A stretch of 51,100 nt of DNA from JAFNAG01 sp963824985 (GTDB lineage: Bacteria; Acidobacteriota; UBA6911): contig CAWGRQ010000050.1 in assembly GCA_963824985.1 (NCBI GenBank), forward strand, positions 1-51,100, read 5' to 3'. The notes below the pieces were generated by a model that did no database searches, was not told the origin of the DNA, and saw only the letters and a list, made by a program, of their open reading frames with translations. This document shows positions 8,462 to 17,168 of this stretch, piece after piece (positions within the stretch are counted from its first letter, which is position 1; each line of letters begins with the position of its first letter). The translations under genes were made by a program, and so were the position numbers.

Positions 8462-9770
8462 CATCTTTGGCCTCGGTTATGTCGGCGCAGTCACTGCGGC
8501 TTGTTTGGCTCAGGAAGGGCATGCCATCATTGGCGTCGATTTAGATCCGACCAAACTCTCCCTATTCCGTGAAGGCAAGAGTCCGATCGTAGAGGAAGGA
8601 TTGCCCGATTTGATCCAGAAGGGGGTGGAATCGGGAGCCATTCGCGTTACGAACGATGGCACTCAGGCCTTTCACGAAACTGAAGTTTCCCTTGTTTGCG
8701 TCGGAACCCCAAGCCGCCGGGACGGCAGCCTTGACACCGCGACAATTTCGCGCGTGGCGGCCCAGATCGGAGCCGCTATTAAAAACGATTCCACACGCCA
8801 TTTGATCATCATCCGCAGCACCCTTCTCCCTGGTTCCGTTTCGGGAATGCTGATACCCATCATGGAGGCCGAGTCGGGGAAAAAGGTAAACCGCGACTTT
8901 GACGTCTGCTTCAATCCGGAATTCCTGCGGGAAGGGACCTCGGTCAAAGATTTTTATAACCCTCCATTTACTGTTGTAGGTGTGAACCGTCCGGAGGTGG
9001 CGGATAGGGTTGCCCCTTTATATCATTCGATTCAGTCGCCATTCCTGGTGACATCCATAGAAGCGGCAGAGATGGTCAAGTGCACATGCAATACATATCA
9101 TGCCCTGAAAATCACTTTTGCCAACGAAATTGGCACTCTGTGCAAATTCCTCAAGATTGACAGTCACGAAGTAATGAAGATCTTCTGTTTGGATAATAAA
9201 CTCAATGTATCGCCGGCATATTTGAAACCCGGGTTCGCATTCGGCGGTTCCTGCCTGCCCAAAGACCTTCGCGCGCTCGAATATCAGGCCCGCAATTTCA
9301 ATTATGAGATGCCTCTCATCAAATCCATCCTTCCCAGTAACAACCTCCATATCGAAAGAGCGTTCCAGATGGTGTTGGATGCGGGACGGCGCAAGGTGGG
9401 ACTGCTTGGCCTCAGCTTCAAGCCCGGGACCGATGATCTCCGGGAGAGCCCTCTCGTCGTGCTTGCTGAACGGCTGTTGGGCAAGGGTCTGGAATTGCTG
9501 ATTTTTGACGAAAATGTCAACCTGGCACGGCTCGTCGGAGCCAACAGGCGGTATATAGAAACCGTTATCCCTCACCTGTCGCGGCTCATGGTCTCTTCTC
9601 CGGAAGAGCTGCTGACGCGATCGGACCTTGTCATAGTCGGCAATAAATCGCCAATCGTTGTGAGCGCCCTCCAATCCTCGCCGCTTGAAAACCGCATCCT
9701 CATTGACCTGGTTCGGATCCAGGAGGGAGATTACGGCAGACCTGCCCACTACGACGGGCTTTGTTGGTGA
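8451..9770 (+). CDS. algD: GDP-mannose 6-dehydrogenase (AlgD-like)
   Basis: 439 residues, nearly the length of Pseudomonas AlgD (436). The NAD site is MRISIFGLGYVGAV. The catalytic region GFAFGGSCLPKD puts the thiol at Cys268, the same number as in AlgD. NPEFLREGTSVKDF, LGLSFKPGTDDLRESPLV, and the C-terminal DGLCW (AlgD has EGICW) favour GDP-mannose over UDP-glucose dehydrogenase. It oxidises GDP-mannose twice to GDP-mannuronate, the precursor of mannuronate-containing polymers. ATG 8451 overlaps the previous gene by 11 bp. No alginate polymerase or epimerase is seen in the window, so the polymer is probably a mixed uronic exopolysaccharide. UDP-glucose dehydrogenase is the main alternative. 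Confidence 0.85.
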   Translation: MRISIFGLGYVGAVTAACLAQEGHAIIGVDLDPTKLSLFREGKSPIVEEGLPDLIQKGVESGAIRVTNDGTQAFHETEVSLVCVGTPSRRDGSLDTATISRVAAQIGAAIKNDSTRHLIIIRSTLLPGSVSGMLIPIMEAESGKKVNRDFDVCFNPEFLREGTSVKDFYNPPFTVVGVNRPEVADRVAPLYHSIQSPFLVTSIEAAEMVKCTCNTYHALKITFANEIGTLCKFLKIDSHEVMKIFCLDNKLNVSPAYLKPGFAFGGSCLPKDLRALEYQARNFNYEMPLIKSILPSNNLHIERAFQMVLDAGRRKVGLLGLSFKPGTDDLRESPLVVLAERLLGKGLELLIFDENVNLARLVGANRRYIETVIPHLSRLMVSSPEELLTRSDLVIVGNKSPIVVSALQSSPLENRILIDLVRIQEGDYGRPAHYDGLCW

Positions 9771-9799
9771 GCACATCTCCCCTTCTGCTGGAGAAGTCC

Positions 9800-10660
9800 A
9801 TGTCGAAGACCGTCGAGACCCCATCCATGAAAGCCGCCGATGCAAACCCTTGGGATCATACTGGTGATGATGCCTTCTATGATTATTACGCCCAGGCCAG
9901 CCAGAGTGGCCAGACCCTGCAGCGCTTTTCCTCGGTCCGAGACACCCTCCTGCGACTTCTGGCTCAGCAGGGTAGACCCGGCAAACCGCTGGGGGTCGCT
10001 GATATCGGTTGCGGAGCGGGCACCCAGGCGATGCTCTGGGCGAGCATGGGGCACAAAGTTCACGGACTTGACATCAACAGCCATTTGATTCAGCTCGCGA
10101 TCCAAAGAGCAGATCAGGCGGGCCTGGATATCGACTTCGCGGTCGGTTCCGCGGATGAACTCCCCTGGAGAGACAATTCCATGGACGTCTGCCTGGTCCC
10201 GGAACTCCTGGAACACGTCGAGAATTGGCAGGGATGCGTGAGAGAATTCGCCCGAGTATTGCAGCCCGGCGGGATTATGTTTCTATCCACTAATAACAAG
10301 CTTTGCCCGGTGCAGATGGAATTCGATCTGCCACTTTACAGTTGGTACCCGGCCAGACTGAAGAAGCACTACGAGCATCTCGCCAAGACCACACGTCCAG
10401 AGTTGGCGAACCACGCAAAGTACCCAGCAGTAAATTGGTTCAGCTTTTATAGCCTTCGTTCCGCCTTGCATCCACTCGGTTTCCGCTCCATGGATCGTTT
10501 CGACGTAATCGATCTATCGAAGCGGGCAGCGATAACAAGGCTTGCGGTCGCGGTAATCAGGACCATTCCCTTTCTGCGCTGGCTCTCGCACGTCACGGCA
10601 TCATCCACAATGATGTATGCTATCAAAGAGGGTAACTGTTTAGCCAAATCAAATGGATGA
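9800..10660 (+). CDS. Class I SAM-dependent methyltransferase, C-terminus replaced by element copy 2
   Basis: 286 residues. Motif I is VADIGCGAGTQAMLWASMGHKVHGLDIN. LVPELLEHVENWQGCVREFARVLQPGGIMFLST is the post-I/II region of Methyltransf_11 enzymes. ATG 9800 has GGAGAA just upstream; an overlapping GTG at 9767 is possible. The protein now ends MMYAIKEGNCLAKSNG, with everything after KEG read from the repeat element. Removing the element and one copy of its 8 bp duplication restores KEEYPHLAR and a TAG near 10957. The change affects only the tail, so activity may survive. A sugar or lipid methylation role in exopolysaccharide synthesis is inferred from position. Confidence 0.82.
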   Translation: MSKTVETPSMKAADANPWDHTGDDAFYDYYAQASQSGQTLQRFSSVRDTLLRLLAQQGRPGKPLGVADIGCGAGTQAMLWASMGHKVHGLDINSHLIQLAIQRADQAGLDIDFAVGSADELPWRDNSMDVCLVPELLEHVENWQGCVREFARVLQPGGIMFLSTNNKLCPVQMEFDLPLYSWYPARLKKHYEHLAKTTRPELANHAKYPAVNWFSFYSLRSALHPLGFRSMDRFDVIDLSKRAAITRLAVAVIRTIPFLRWLSHVTASSTMMYAIKEGNCLAKSNG

Positions 10661-10926
10661 AGAAGCAAAACGCAAAGGCGCAAAGGCGCAGGGGCGCAAG
10701 GATCGGCACTGAGCAACAGGCGTGGGCGCAGCGCTTCGCGCTGGCGCATCCTTGGGCGAGCCGCGGGAGAAAGCGCGGGCAGAGCGGCTACTCAGGAGGA
10801 TTGCGCTTTCTCCCGCGGCTCGCCCAAGGATGCGGCCGAAGGCCGCCCATGCCCGCGAACCGAAAGGAATCTCTTTGCGTCCTTGCGTCTTTGCGTTCTG
10901 CTGTTCAGCATCGGCTAAACAGATGC
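10632..10926 (+). mobile_element. MITE-like palindromic element, copy 2
   Basis: 295 bp from GTAACTGTTTAGCC to GGCTAAACAGATGC, flanked by the perfect 8 bp direct repeat CAAAGAGG (10624-10631 and 10927-10934). Nested symmetry: 9 bp terminal repeats TGTTTAGCC/GGCTAAACA; heptad arms (CGCAAAG type left, CTTTGCG type right); a small hairpin CAGCGCTTCGCGCTG; 31 bp inner arms at 10746-10776 and 10803-10833; and a hairpin around CGGCCGAAGGCCG. It encodes no transposase. It sits inside the 3' end of the methyltransferase and is open in frame into the next glycosyltransferase gene. Confidence 0.93.
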
Positions 10927-10985
10927 CAAAGAGGAATACCCACATCTTGCGAGATAGCCCCGAACCATCGTCAGCCAGGGCTAAT

Positions 10986-12188
10986 GTGCCCGAACATGAC
11001 CCGTACCCGGTGCTTGATTTGCCAGCCACCAAGGATGGAACGATAATCCCGCGACGGACACCGATAAGAATTGTGCACATTCTGCATTCATTCGAGATCG
11101 GCGGTCTCGAAAACGGGGTCGTGAATCTGATCAATTCACTCGATTGGGAACGCTACCAGCACGTATTGCTCTGTGTGACACATGCAGGGCGCCTGGTGGC
11201 CCGATTGCGTCGGCTGGATGTGGAAGTCATCGAACTGGGAAAGAGCGAGGGGCAGGACTGGCGTCTGCCGCTGAAAATGGCCAAGCAGCTGAGGCTGATT
11301 CGGCCCCAGATTGTCCATACCCGCAATTGGGGAACCATCGAGGGAATAATCGCGGGCCGCCTGTCCGGGGTCCCGGTTGTCGTCCATGGAGAGCATGGCC
11401 GAACCATGATAGAGATTGGCAGGGGCAGCCGCAAACGTAAGTTAATCAGGCGCTTGCTGGTGCCCATGATCGACGCCTACGTAACGGTATCGGAAGAGCT
11501 GGGTGCCATCGCGAGAACCGAGATTGGGGTCCCGAGCAGAAAAATCACCACGATATGCAACGGTGTTGAACTCGGGAGGTTTTCAGGCGAGTTCAATCAG
11601 CGAGCGATACGCCTCGCGCAGGGGATTCCCGTCGATGCGTTTGTAGTCGGCTGCGTTGGCAGGCTGGACCCGGTTAAGAACTATGAGAGCCTCGTTCAAG
11701 TGGTCGCCGGTCTTGTAAAGGACTTTCCCAACGTACGCCTCCTGATTGTGGGGGATGGACCGCAGTACTCCGCCTTGGATCAATTGCGGCACACTATGGG
11801 GGTTGCGGAGCATATCTCACTCATAGGTGCCCGTGATGACGTGCCGCTATTGCTAAAAGCAATGGATGTGTTTGTTTTGCCTTCGCTATCCGAGGGCATT
11901 TCGAACACAATCCTTGAAGCCATGGCGAGCAGCCTTCCTGTCGTGGCAACACGTGTCGGAGGGAATATTGAACTGGTTCGACACAGGGAAACCGGGTTCC
12001 TGGTTGATTCCGGAAATCTCATGGACCTCGCCGACGCGATCCGCGCTTATCTTGAAAACCCCTGCCTGGTCCGGGAGCATGGTGCCGCAGGAGTAAAGCG
12101 AATTCAGAACCATTTTTCGCTCGGTCGAATGGTATCCGCCTACGATGCGCTGTACCAAAACCTGTTAGGGGAAAAACTTCATCAATGA
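10986..12188 (+). CDS. GT4 glycosyltransferase, exosortase-associated sugar transferase 2-like
   Basis: About 400 residues. IRIVHILHSFEIGGLENGVVNLIN is typical of the PEP-CTERM/exosortase-associated sugar transferases of the TIGR03088 type. VVGCVGRLDPVKNYESLVQV opens the second domain, and FVLPSLSEGISNTILEAMASSLPVVATRVGGN holds the conserved donor-binding glutamates. The frame is open upstream through the mobile element, so the start is uncertain. GTG 10986 (AGGG five bases before) is outside the element and likely ancestral; ATG 10923 lies on the element's last bases and would add 21 residues. Last of the three transferases of this operon. Confidence 0.85.
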   Translation: MPEHDPYPVLDLPATKDGTIIPRRTPIRIVHILHSFEIGGLENGVVNLINSLDWERYQHVLLCVTHAGRLVARLRRLDVEVIELGKSEGQDWRLPLKMAKQLRLIRPQIVHTRNWGTIEGIIAGRLSGVPVVVHGEHGRTMIEIGRGSRKRKLIRRLLVPMIDAYVTVSEELGAIARTEIGVPSRKITTICNGVELGRFSGEFNQRAIRLAQGIPVDAFVVGCVGRLDPVKNYESLVQVVAGLVKDFPNVRLLIVGDGPQYSALDQLRHTMGVAEHISLIGARDDVPLLLKAMDVFVLPSLSEGISNTILEAMASSLPVVATRVGGNIELVRHRETGFLVDSGNLMDLADAIRAYLENPCLVREHGAAGVKRIQNHFSLGRMVSAYDALYQNLLGEKLHQ

Positions 12189-12313
12189 CGACCTTTATGA
12201 GTCGACTCCTTTGCACAATTCAAGCCCACCGTAATGAGAACCTGTGTCCGATTGCGTTGGTCTTAGCATCGCATTGGATTCCCAGACGAAAAATTCAACC
12301 CTAGAGTGAGATT

Positions 12314-12895
12314 ATGTCAGACAGAATTGTTTCGATGCACACCATTGTCTTAGCGATACTTATGGTTTTCCTGTCGAGCCAGGCCACTGCCTTTTCACAG
12401 GGAAATCAGATCATGATACCCAATCGGGGCGTCGGCATAGGAACCAGCACAACCAATATCGCCGCAGGCCCTGATGTCGGATCGATTTTGAACGCTCACT
12501 TCTTTCCCGGTATACAGGACTATCTCATGGGAAATTATGGCTATGCCATGGCCCAGATGGACTATTTCCTGGCTCGTCCGCAATTCTCGCAAATGAATCC
12601 CAATCAAAATCAATATTTCAGTATTGGACATTATCTGCGGGGGATGATCTATCTGTATCATGCCGAGGGAATCGGCCGGCACGAGAGGGCAAAGCAGGAG
12701 TTCGAAGCCGCGATTCGAAGGAATTCGAAAAACTGCTTCGCCTATCTGGAGTTAGCGCATGTCTACTCTTTTCTTGGATTGAAACCGGCGGCCGTCGAAT
12801 TGCTCACAGAGTTTCTCCAGACGAACCCGACATCTCCCGCAGCAGACCAGGCCCGGAAAGATCTGACTTCGCTGCAAACAGCGAAAAATGAATGA
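12314..12895 (+). CDS. Exported tetratricopeptide-repeat protein
   Basis: 193 residues with a signal peptide (TIVLAILMVFLSSQATAFSQG). A glycine-rich linker is followed by two or three TPR-like helical pairs: FPGIQDYLMGNYGYAMAQMDYFLARPQF, KQEFEAAIRRNSKNCFAYLELAHVYSFLGLKPAAVELLTEFLQTNP. TPR lipoproteins and periplasmic proteins often accompany exopolysaccharide assembly and act as scaffolds. It follows the GT4 gene by 125 bp in the same direction. Start ATG 12314 has only a weak ribosome site (GAGTGAG); ATG 12335 would shorten the signal region. No catalytic function is suggested. Confidence 0.75.
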   Translation: MSDRIVSMHTIVLAILMVFLSSQATAFSQGNQIMIPNRGVGIGTSTTNIAAGPDVGSILNAHFFPGIQDYLMGNYGYAMAQMDYFLARPQFSQMNPNQNQYFSIGHYLRGMIYLYHAEGIGRHERAKQEFEAAIRRNSKNCFAYLELAHVYSFLGLKPAAVELLTEFLQTNPTSPAADQARKDLTSLQTAKNE

Positions 12896-13464
12896 AAATG
12901 AGAGCTCAGCACGATCCTCTGAATCTCGTGATTCCTATCGCAGTCGCAGACATTTTGGAACTCCCTTAGTTCGCTTCGCCCCTGACCAGCCCTTTCCCCG
13001 CTCGAAGTGCCGGCCCGGGAACGAACGCGCTTTTTTGTGTCCCACCGGCAGCCTAGACAGGGCCGCCCCGCCGGCGCCCGAAGGGCTGGTGGGCTCTCGC
13101 ATCCCCTTTTCGGGTCTTGGATCAAGAGAGGGAATGTGGCTGATCGAATCATCCCTGGAGGCCCACCAGCAAACGTCAGCGTAATTATGAATACGAGTAG
13201 CTGTGTCTGGCGTGGGCTGCGCAGAGGCCTGTTTGTCGGGCAGAGCGGATCGATGCGATGCGGCGGAAGTTTGCCAACCGCAAGCATTTGAAGGGATTTG
13301 CGCGAGAGTGGGTGGATCTGGCAGTGGAGCTGGAGCTCGGGGAGCGGACAGACAGACAGCCGCCCGCCCGATGAGCATTACGGCAGTATGCCAATGCCCT
13401 GGCGTCGATCCATGCGAATGGGTGGCGACGTATTTCAGCGTAACAGCACGCATCGCCAGGACAA
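12896..13464. other. Intergenic region containing a degenerate inverted-repeat element
   Basis: No convincing gene; open frames here lack ribosome sites and family features. The part from about 13053 to 13203 is related to the inverted-repeat element at 33815-34070 (see that entry). Confidence 0.5.
13053..13203 (-). repeat. Diverged, truncated relative of the 33.8 kb inverted-repeat element
   Basis: Read on the - strand, the block from 13203 matches the left end of the 33815-34070 element (ACTCG..TTCATAATTACGCTGACGT against ACTCGTGGTCACAATTACGCTAACGT). The segment 13053-13092 matches its GC-rich core (GCCCTTCGGGCGCCGGCGGGGCGG). The opposite terminal repeat is not recognisable, so this copy is truncated or strongly diverged. 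Confidence 0.6.
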
Positions 13465-13472
13465 CCTTGACG

Positions 13473-13773
13473 GCATCTGTTTAGCCGATGCTGAACAGCA
13501 GAACGCAAAGACGCGGGGGCGCGAGGACGCAAGGAGATTCCTTTCGGTTCGCGGGCATGGGCGGCCTTCGGCCGCATCCTTGGGCGAGCCGCGGGAAAAA
13601 GCGCAATCCTCCTGAGTAGCCGCTGCCCGCGCTTTCTCCCGCGGCTCGCCCAAGGATGCGCCAGCGCGAAGCGCTGCGCCCACGCCTGTTGCTCAGCGTC
13701 GATCTTTGCGCCCCTGCGCCTTTGCGTCTTTGCGTTTCGCTTCTTCATCCATTTGATTTGGCTAAACAATTAC
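13473..13773 (-). mobile_element. MITE-like palindromic element, copy 3 (reverse orientation)
   Basis: 301 bp, from GCATCTGTTTAGCC to GGCTAAACAATTAC on the + strand, flanked by perfect 8 bp repeats CCTTGACG at 13465-13472 and 13774-13781. Full-length form with heptad arms and the inner inverted repeat. It lies between the TPR gene and the large secreted protein gene and disrupts neither. Confidence 0.93.
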
Positions 13774-13781
13774 CCTTGACG

Positions 13782-14198
13782 ACCGGGGCCTGACATCCGG
13801 TGGCGGTCGTAATTCCCTGATCCACAATCTGGCTTCGGAAAAACCACGCCTGGCATGAGATTCTCTACCATGGCGCAACGGATGCGCACACTTTTCAGTG
13901 CTCGGCTAGTGCTTTTGCCAGTGGTTTCTGCCTGGGCACCGGGGCAGTTTCAGGACCTTGCCCAACGCTTGATTCGATCGTCTTGTGATATTTACCACAT
14001 TTTTTTCCGGCAGCGCATGATATCGATATGGGGACGTGGCTCGATCTGTTAGCTTTCTCTCCTTGTCTTTCGGTCAGGTACGTGGCATGAACTACATTGC
14101 ATTGGCTGCCCGAACGGCATTAGGATGGGACCTATAGGCGGACAGTTTTCCCGGAGTGGCATGCCGGGGAAGACGGAAAAGAAAGGTAAATACAAGAA
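13782..14198. other. Intergenic region
   Basis: No gene, RNA or clear repeat seen. It presumably carries the promoter of the secreted protein gene at 14199, but no confident hexamers can be named. Confidence 0.4.
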
Positions 14199-16784
14199 AT
14201 GAAACGTCTTGCACTTTTGTTATGTTTTGTCGTTTTGGCTGGGCGCATATCTTATCCGCAGGCCCTCAAAACTGCCGCCACACAGATGCAACCGGGAACC
14301 TGGTCAGAATTCAGCACTTCTGGCTTTGGCGCCTCTCTGCTGGAAAGTGGAGGTTTGGGCAATTCAATCCTGCAATATGCCGACAAAGGAACTTGGGATC
14401 CGATACGAGGGCAATTCAGGTATATGGGTGCGCCCCACTACCAGCCTTGGAAATTCATCATTTACGACCAGACCAGCAATTCCTGGACTACGGGTCCCTA
14501 CGCAAGCTCTTGTCAGTCATCGTTAGGTTGTATCGGGCATGGCTACGAGCACAATGCGGTGGACCCGGCAACAGGAGATATTTACCACAGGCTTTACGAC
14601 AGCGCCACCGTCTGGCATTACAGTGCGGCGACCGGCACCTGGGTCAATGACGTGGCCAACATTCCGTACGCTAATCGTCAGGTTGCCGGTGCCCTGGAGT
14701 ACTTCCCGGAACGAAATGGCCTTCTCTTTGTCGATGGCGACTGGGGAATCTGGTTCTGGAGCCGCGCAACAAACAGATGGACCCAAATTGCAAATACCAA
14801 TGGCGGCGGTTCTTCATCCCTGCCGACCCTGACTATGGGTTCCTATCACAATTTTGCATCCTACAGCCCTGTCCATAAAACCATCTTCTTTGGTGGCGGG
14901 GGAGATAGCAACGCAGCGTACAAATACGATGCAGCCGGGAACATTACCAGGATGCAGAATGCCCCAATTGCCCTCGGCGTAACCAAATCGGTCATAACCG
15001 TGGATCCAGTCACAGGCCATTACCTGATTTTGGGCAGCAATAGGGCGTTCTATGATTACAACATCAGTACCGATATCTGGCTCCCGGTGAGTTCGAGCGT
15101 ACCGCTTTTTTCAAGCACCGACCCGATATTTGACATAATCGCATCGCCGATAAGTACTTATGGCGTTGTGATGTTTGTCAAATACAATAACAGTCAATCC
15201 AAGGTCTATCTGTACAAACACTCTGCCGGTTCCATTGCACCGGACACGACTCCTCCATCTCCTCCGTCAAATCTCGCGGCGGCAGCCATATCCTCTTCTC
15301 GCATAGATTTGTCCTGGACCGGGTCGACGGACAACGTTGGAGTAGTGGGATATCGCATTTTTCGCGGCAGCACTCAGATTGCCACTACCACATCTACAGG
15401 CTATGCATGTACAGGCCTTTCTGCCTTAACTACATATACATTTCAAGTTTCCGCTTTTGACGCGGCCGGGAATGTTTCCTCGCCATCGAGCGCAGTTTCG
15501 AGCACTACGCCTGCACCAGACGTAACGCCGCCTCAGATCACAGGCGTGGCGGTAACCGGAATCACCTCATGGGGTTCGACCATCAACTGGGCAACCAGCG
15601 AAGCGGCTGACAGTCAGGTCGAGTACGGCCTGACAACGTCTTACGGAACCATGTCTACACTCGTCTCTTCCCTTACAACTTCGCACTCGAACTCTATCAC
15701 AGGACTCCTGCCGGCTCGGCAATACCACTTCCGCGCACGCTCCAGGGACGCCGCGGGAAATCTTGGCACAGGCGGCGATTTCACGTTCACAACCCCAGCG
15801 AGCTCCGGTGGATCCGTTACCTTTGAGCAGCGTTGTGCTTCGGCGGGCGTGGTTAAATGCGTGGGCTTCGATTCGGCTGCTGATATCGCCGGCACATGGG
15901 GAAACCGCAGCGGCATCCTGCCGGGCAGCTCAACGACTCCAACGCTTGACTCAACCTTTAGAGCTTCTGGAAACAGTTCGCTTAAGTTCACCATTCCATC
16001 AAACTCGGGGTCGAGCGCGGCTGGGAGCTACTTTACGAACTTCTCCGATGATCTATCCGCACAGTTTGGCCAGGGTCAGGAGTTTTATGTACAATGGCGG
16101 CAGCGATTCTCCCCCGAGCTGATCAACACGATTTTTAACAACACTACCGGCTGGAAGCAGTCCATTATCGGAGAAGGGGATTATCCTGCGTGCGATCCGG
16201 TGCATCCCGCTTCATCGAGTTGTCCGACTTCCTGCACTCAGCTTGAAGTAGTCGCGCAAAATTCTTATCAGCGTGGATTTCCACAGATGTATCACAGTTG
16301 TGGCGGCAAGGACGGGCATTATGAGGCCCTGGAACAGATGGTCAACAACGAAATTCTGCTCCAAAACGCCATGCCTTCGCCTTACTGTCGCTACAGCAGT
16401 GTCGGCCAGGGGGATAAGGACGGCTGCTTCTTGTACTACGCAAACGAGTGGCTGACCTTCCAAATTCACATCAAGATCGGCACCTGGTATCTCAACGACA
16501 GCAACTATCATCGCGACAGTGTCATCGAGATGTGGATAGCGCGAGAAGGCCAGTCGTCAACCCTTGTCTTCAGCTTCACCGACTATGACCTGGCCAATAA
16601 CAACCCTCTCGCCAAATACGGAAAGATCTGGTTCCTGCCGTACATGACATCGAAAGATGAAACTCAATCTCACCCCACAGCCTATACCTGGTACGACGAT
16701 TTGATCATCTCCAGGAACCAAATTCCCGATCCGATCGGCGGTATGCCTCCGGCTGCGCCCGCCGGGCTGCGAATTATTAAATAA
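14199..16784 (+). CDS. Secreted multidomain protein: beta-propeller-like N-terminus, two FN3 domains, lyase-like jelly-roll C-terminus
   Basis: 861 residues with a signal peptide (MKRLALLLCFVVLAGRISYPQA). Residues about 30-345 have kelch/propeller-like blades (YEHNAVDPATGDIYHRLYDSATVWHY, HNFASYSPVHKTIFFGGGGD). Two fibronectin type III domains follow, about 348-440 (TPPSPPSNLAAAAISSSRIDLSW) and 440-535. The C-terminal 320 residues include QEFYVQWRQRFSP, KIGTWYL and YTWYDDLIISRNQI, reminiscent of concanavalin-like polysaccharide lyase or carbohydrate-binding domains. Several cysteine pairs there fit an extracytoplasmic location. A polymer-degrading or -binding role for the neighbouring uronic polysaccharide is an inference from context; no catalytic residue can be assigned. 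An SD is not obvious before ATG 14199. Confidence 0.75.
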   Translation: MKRLALLLCFVVLAGRISYPQALKTAATQMQPGTWSEFSTSGFGASLLESGGLGNSILQYADKGTWDPIRGQFRYMGAPHYQPWKFIIYDQTSNSWTTGPYASSCQSSLGCIGHGYEHNAVDPATGDIYHRLYDSATVWHYSAATGTWVNDVANIPYANRQVAGALEYFPERNGLLFVDGDWGIWFWSRATNRWTQIANTNGGGSSSLPTLTMGSYHNFASYSPVHKTIFFGGGGDSNAAYKYDAAGNITRMQNAPIALGVTKSVITVDPVTGHYLILGSNRAFYDYNISTDIWLPVSSSVPLFSSTDPIFDIIASPISTYGVVMFVKYNNSQSKVYLYKHSAGSIAPDTTPPSPPSNLAAAAISSSRIDLSWTGSTDNVGVVGYRIFRGSTQIATTTSTGYACTGLSALTTYTFQVSAFDAAGNVSSPSSAVSSTTPAPDVTPPQITGVAVTGITSWGSTINWATSEAADSQVEYGLTTSYGTMSTLVSSLTTSHSNSITGLLPARQYHFRARSRDAAGNLGTGGDFTFTTPASSGGSVTFEQRCASAGVVKCVGFDSAADIAGTWGNRSGILPGSSTTPTLDSTFRASGNSSLKFTIPSNSGSSAAGSYFTNFSDDLSAQFGQGQEFYVQWRQRFSPELINTIFNNTTGWKQSIIGEGDYPACDPVHPASSSCPTSCTQLEVVAQNSYQRGFPQMYHSCGGKDGHYEALEQMVNNEILLQNAMPSPYCRYSSVGQGDKDGCFLYYANEWLTFQIHIKIGTWYLNDSNYHRDSVIEMWIAREGQSSTLVFSFTDYDLANNNPLAKYGKIWFLPYMTSKDETQSHPTAYTWYDDLIISRNQIPDPIGGMPPAAPAGLRIIK

Positions 16785-17026
16785 ATGCGCTACGAACTGC
16801 TGGCGGTTGTTTGGAACGAACGCGCCTGGGAGCTGCGGTCAGGCCGCAGAGAAACACGCGGGAGGCATGCCTTGCGGTATATCCAGGGTGAGCGTTTTGT
16901 CTCCGGCGTGAGGCCCCACCGATGCGCTGCGGCATACGCAAAGTCGTTGGGCCACAATTCCTGATCCGGAGCGTTCACCGAAATCCTGATAGGATCCAAT
17001 CCCCTCCCAAGGGGGAACCTCCGTAA

Positions 17027-17060
17027 GCGGCCGGTAAACCCTTGCCGGTCGCTTTTTTTT
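17027..17060 (+). terminator. Rho-independent terminator after the secreted multidomain protein
   Basis: GCGGCCGG (17027-17034) pairs with CCGGTCGC (17045-17052, one G-T pair) over a 10-base loop and is followed by eight T. It stands between the convergent genes at 14199-16784 (+) and 17169-19046 (-). Nothing else is seen in the 384 bp gap. Confidence 0.75.
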
Positions 17061-17168
17061 CTGCATATAGATGATCACAAAAATGCGCACCTGGATCAGT
17101 CCAACAGGATCCCATCTTTTCGCCAGGCATATCCGGCTGGACACTCGCCGCCACGGATCACCGGCGTC

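Noticed and set aside
10660..10915. CRISPR array suggested by short regular repeats (CGCAAAG heptads)
   Set aside because: Repeats are 7 bp without spacers and the whole unit is a transposed element with target duplications; no cas genes nearby.
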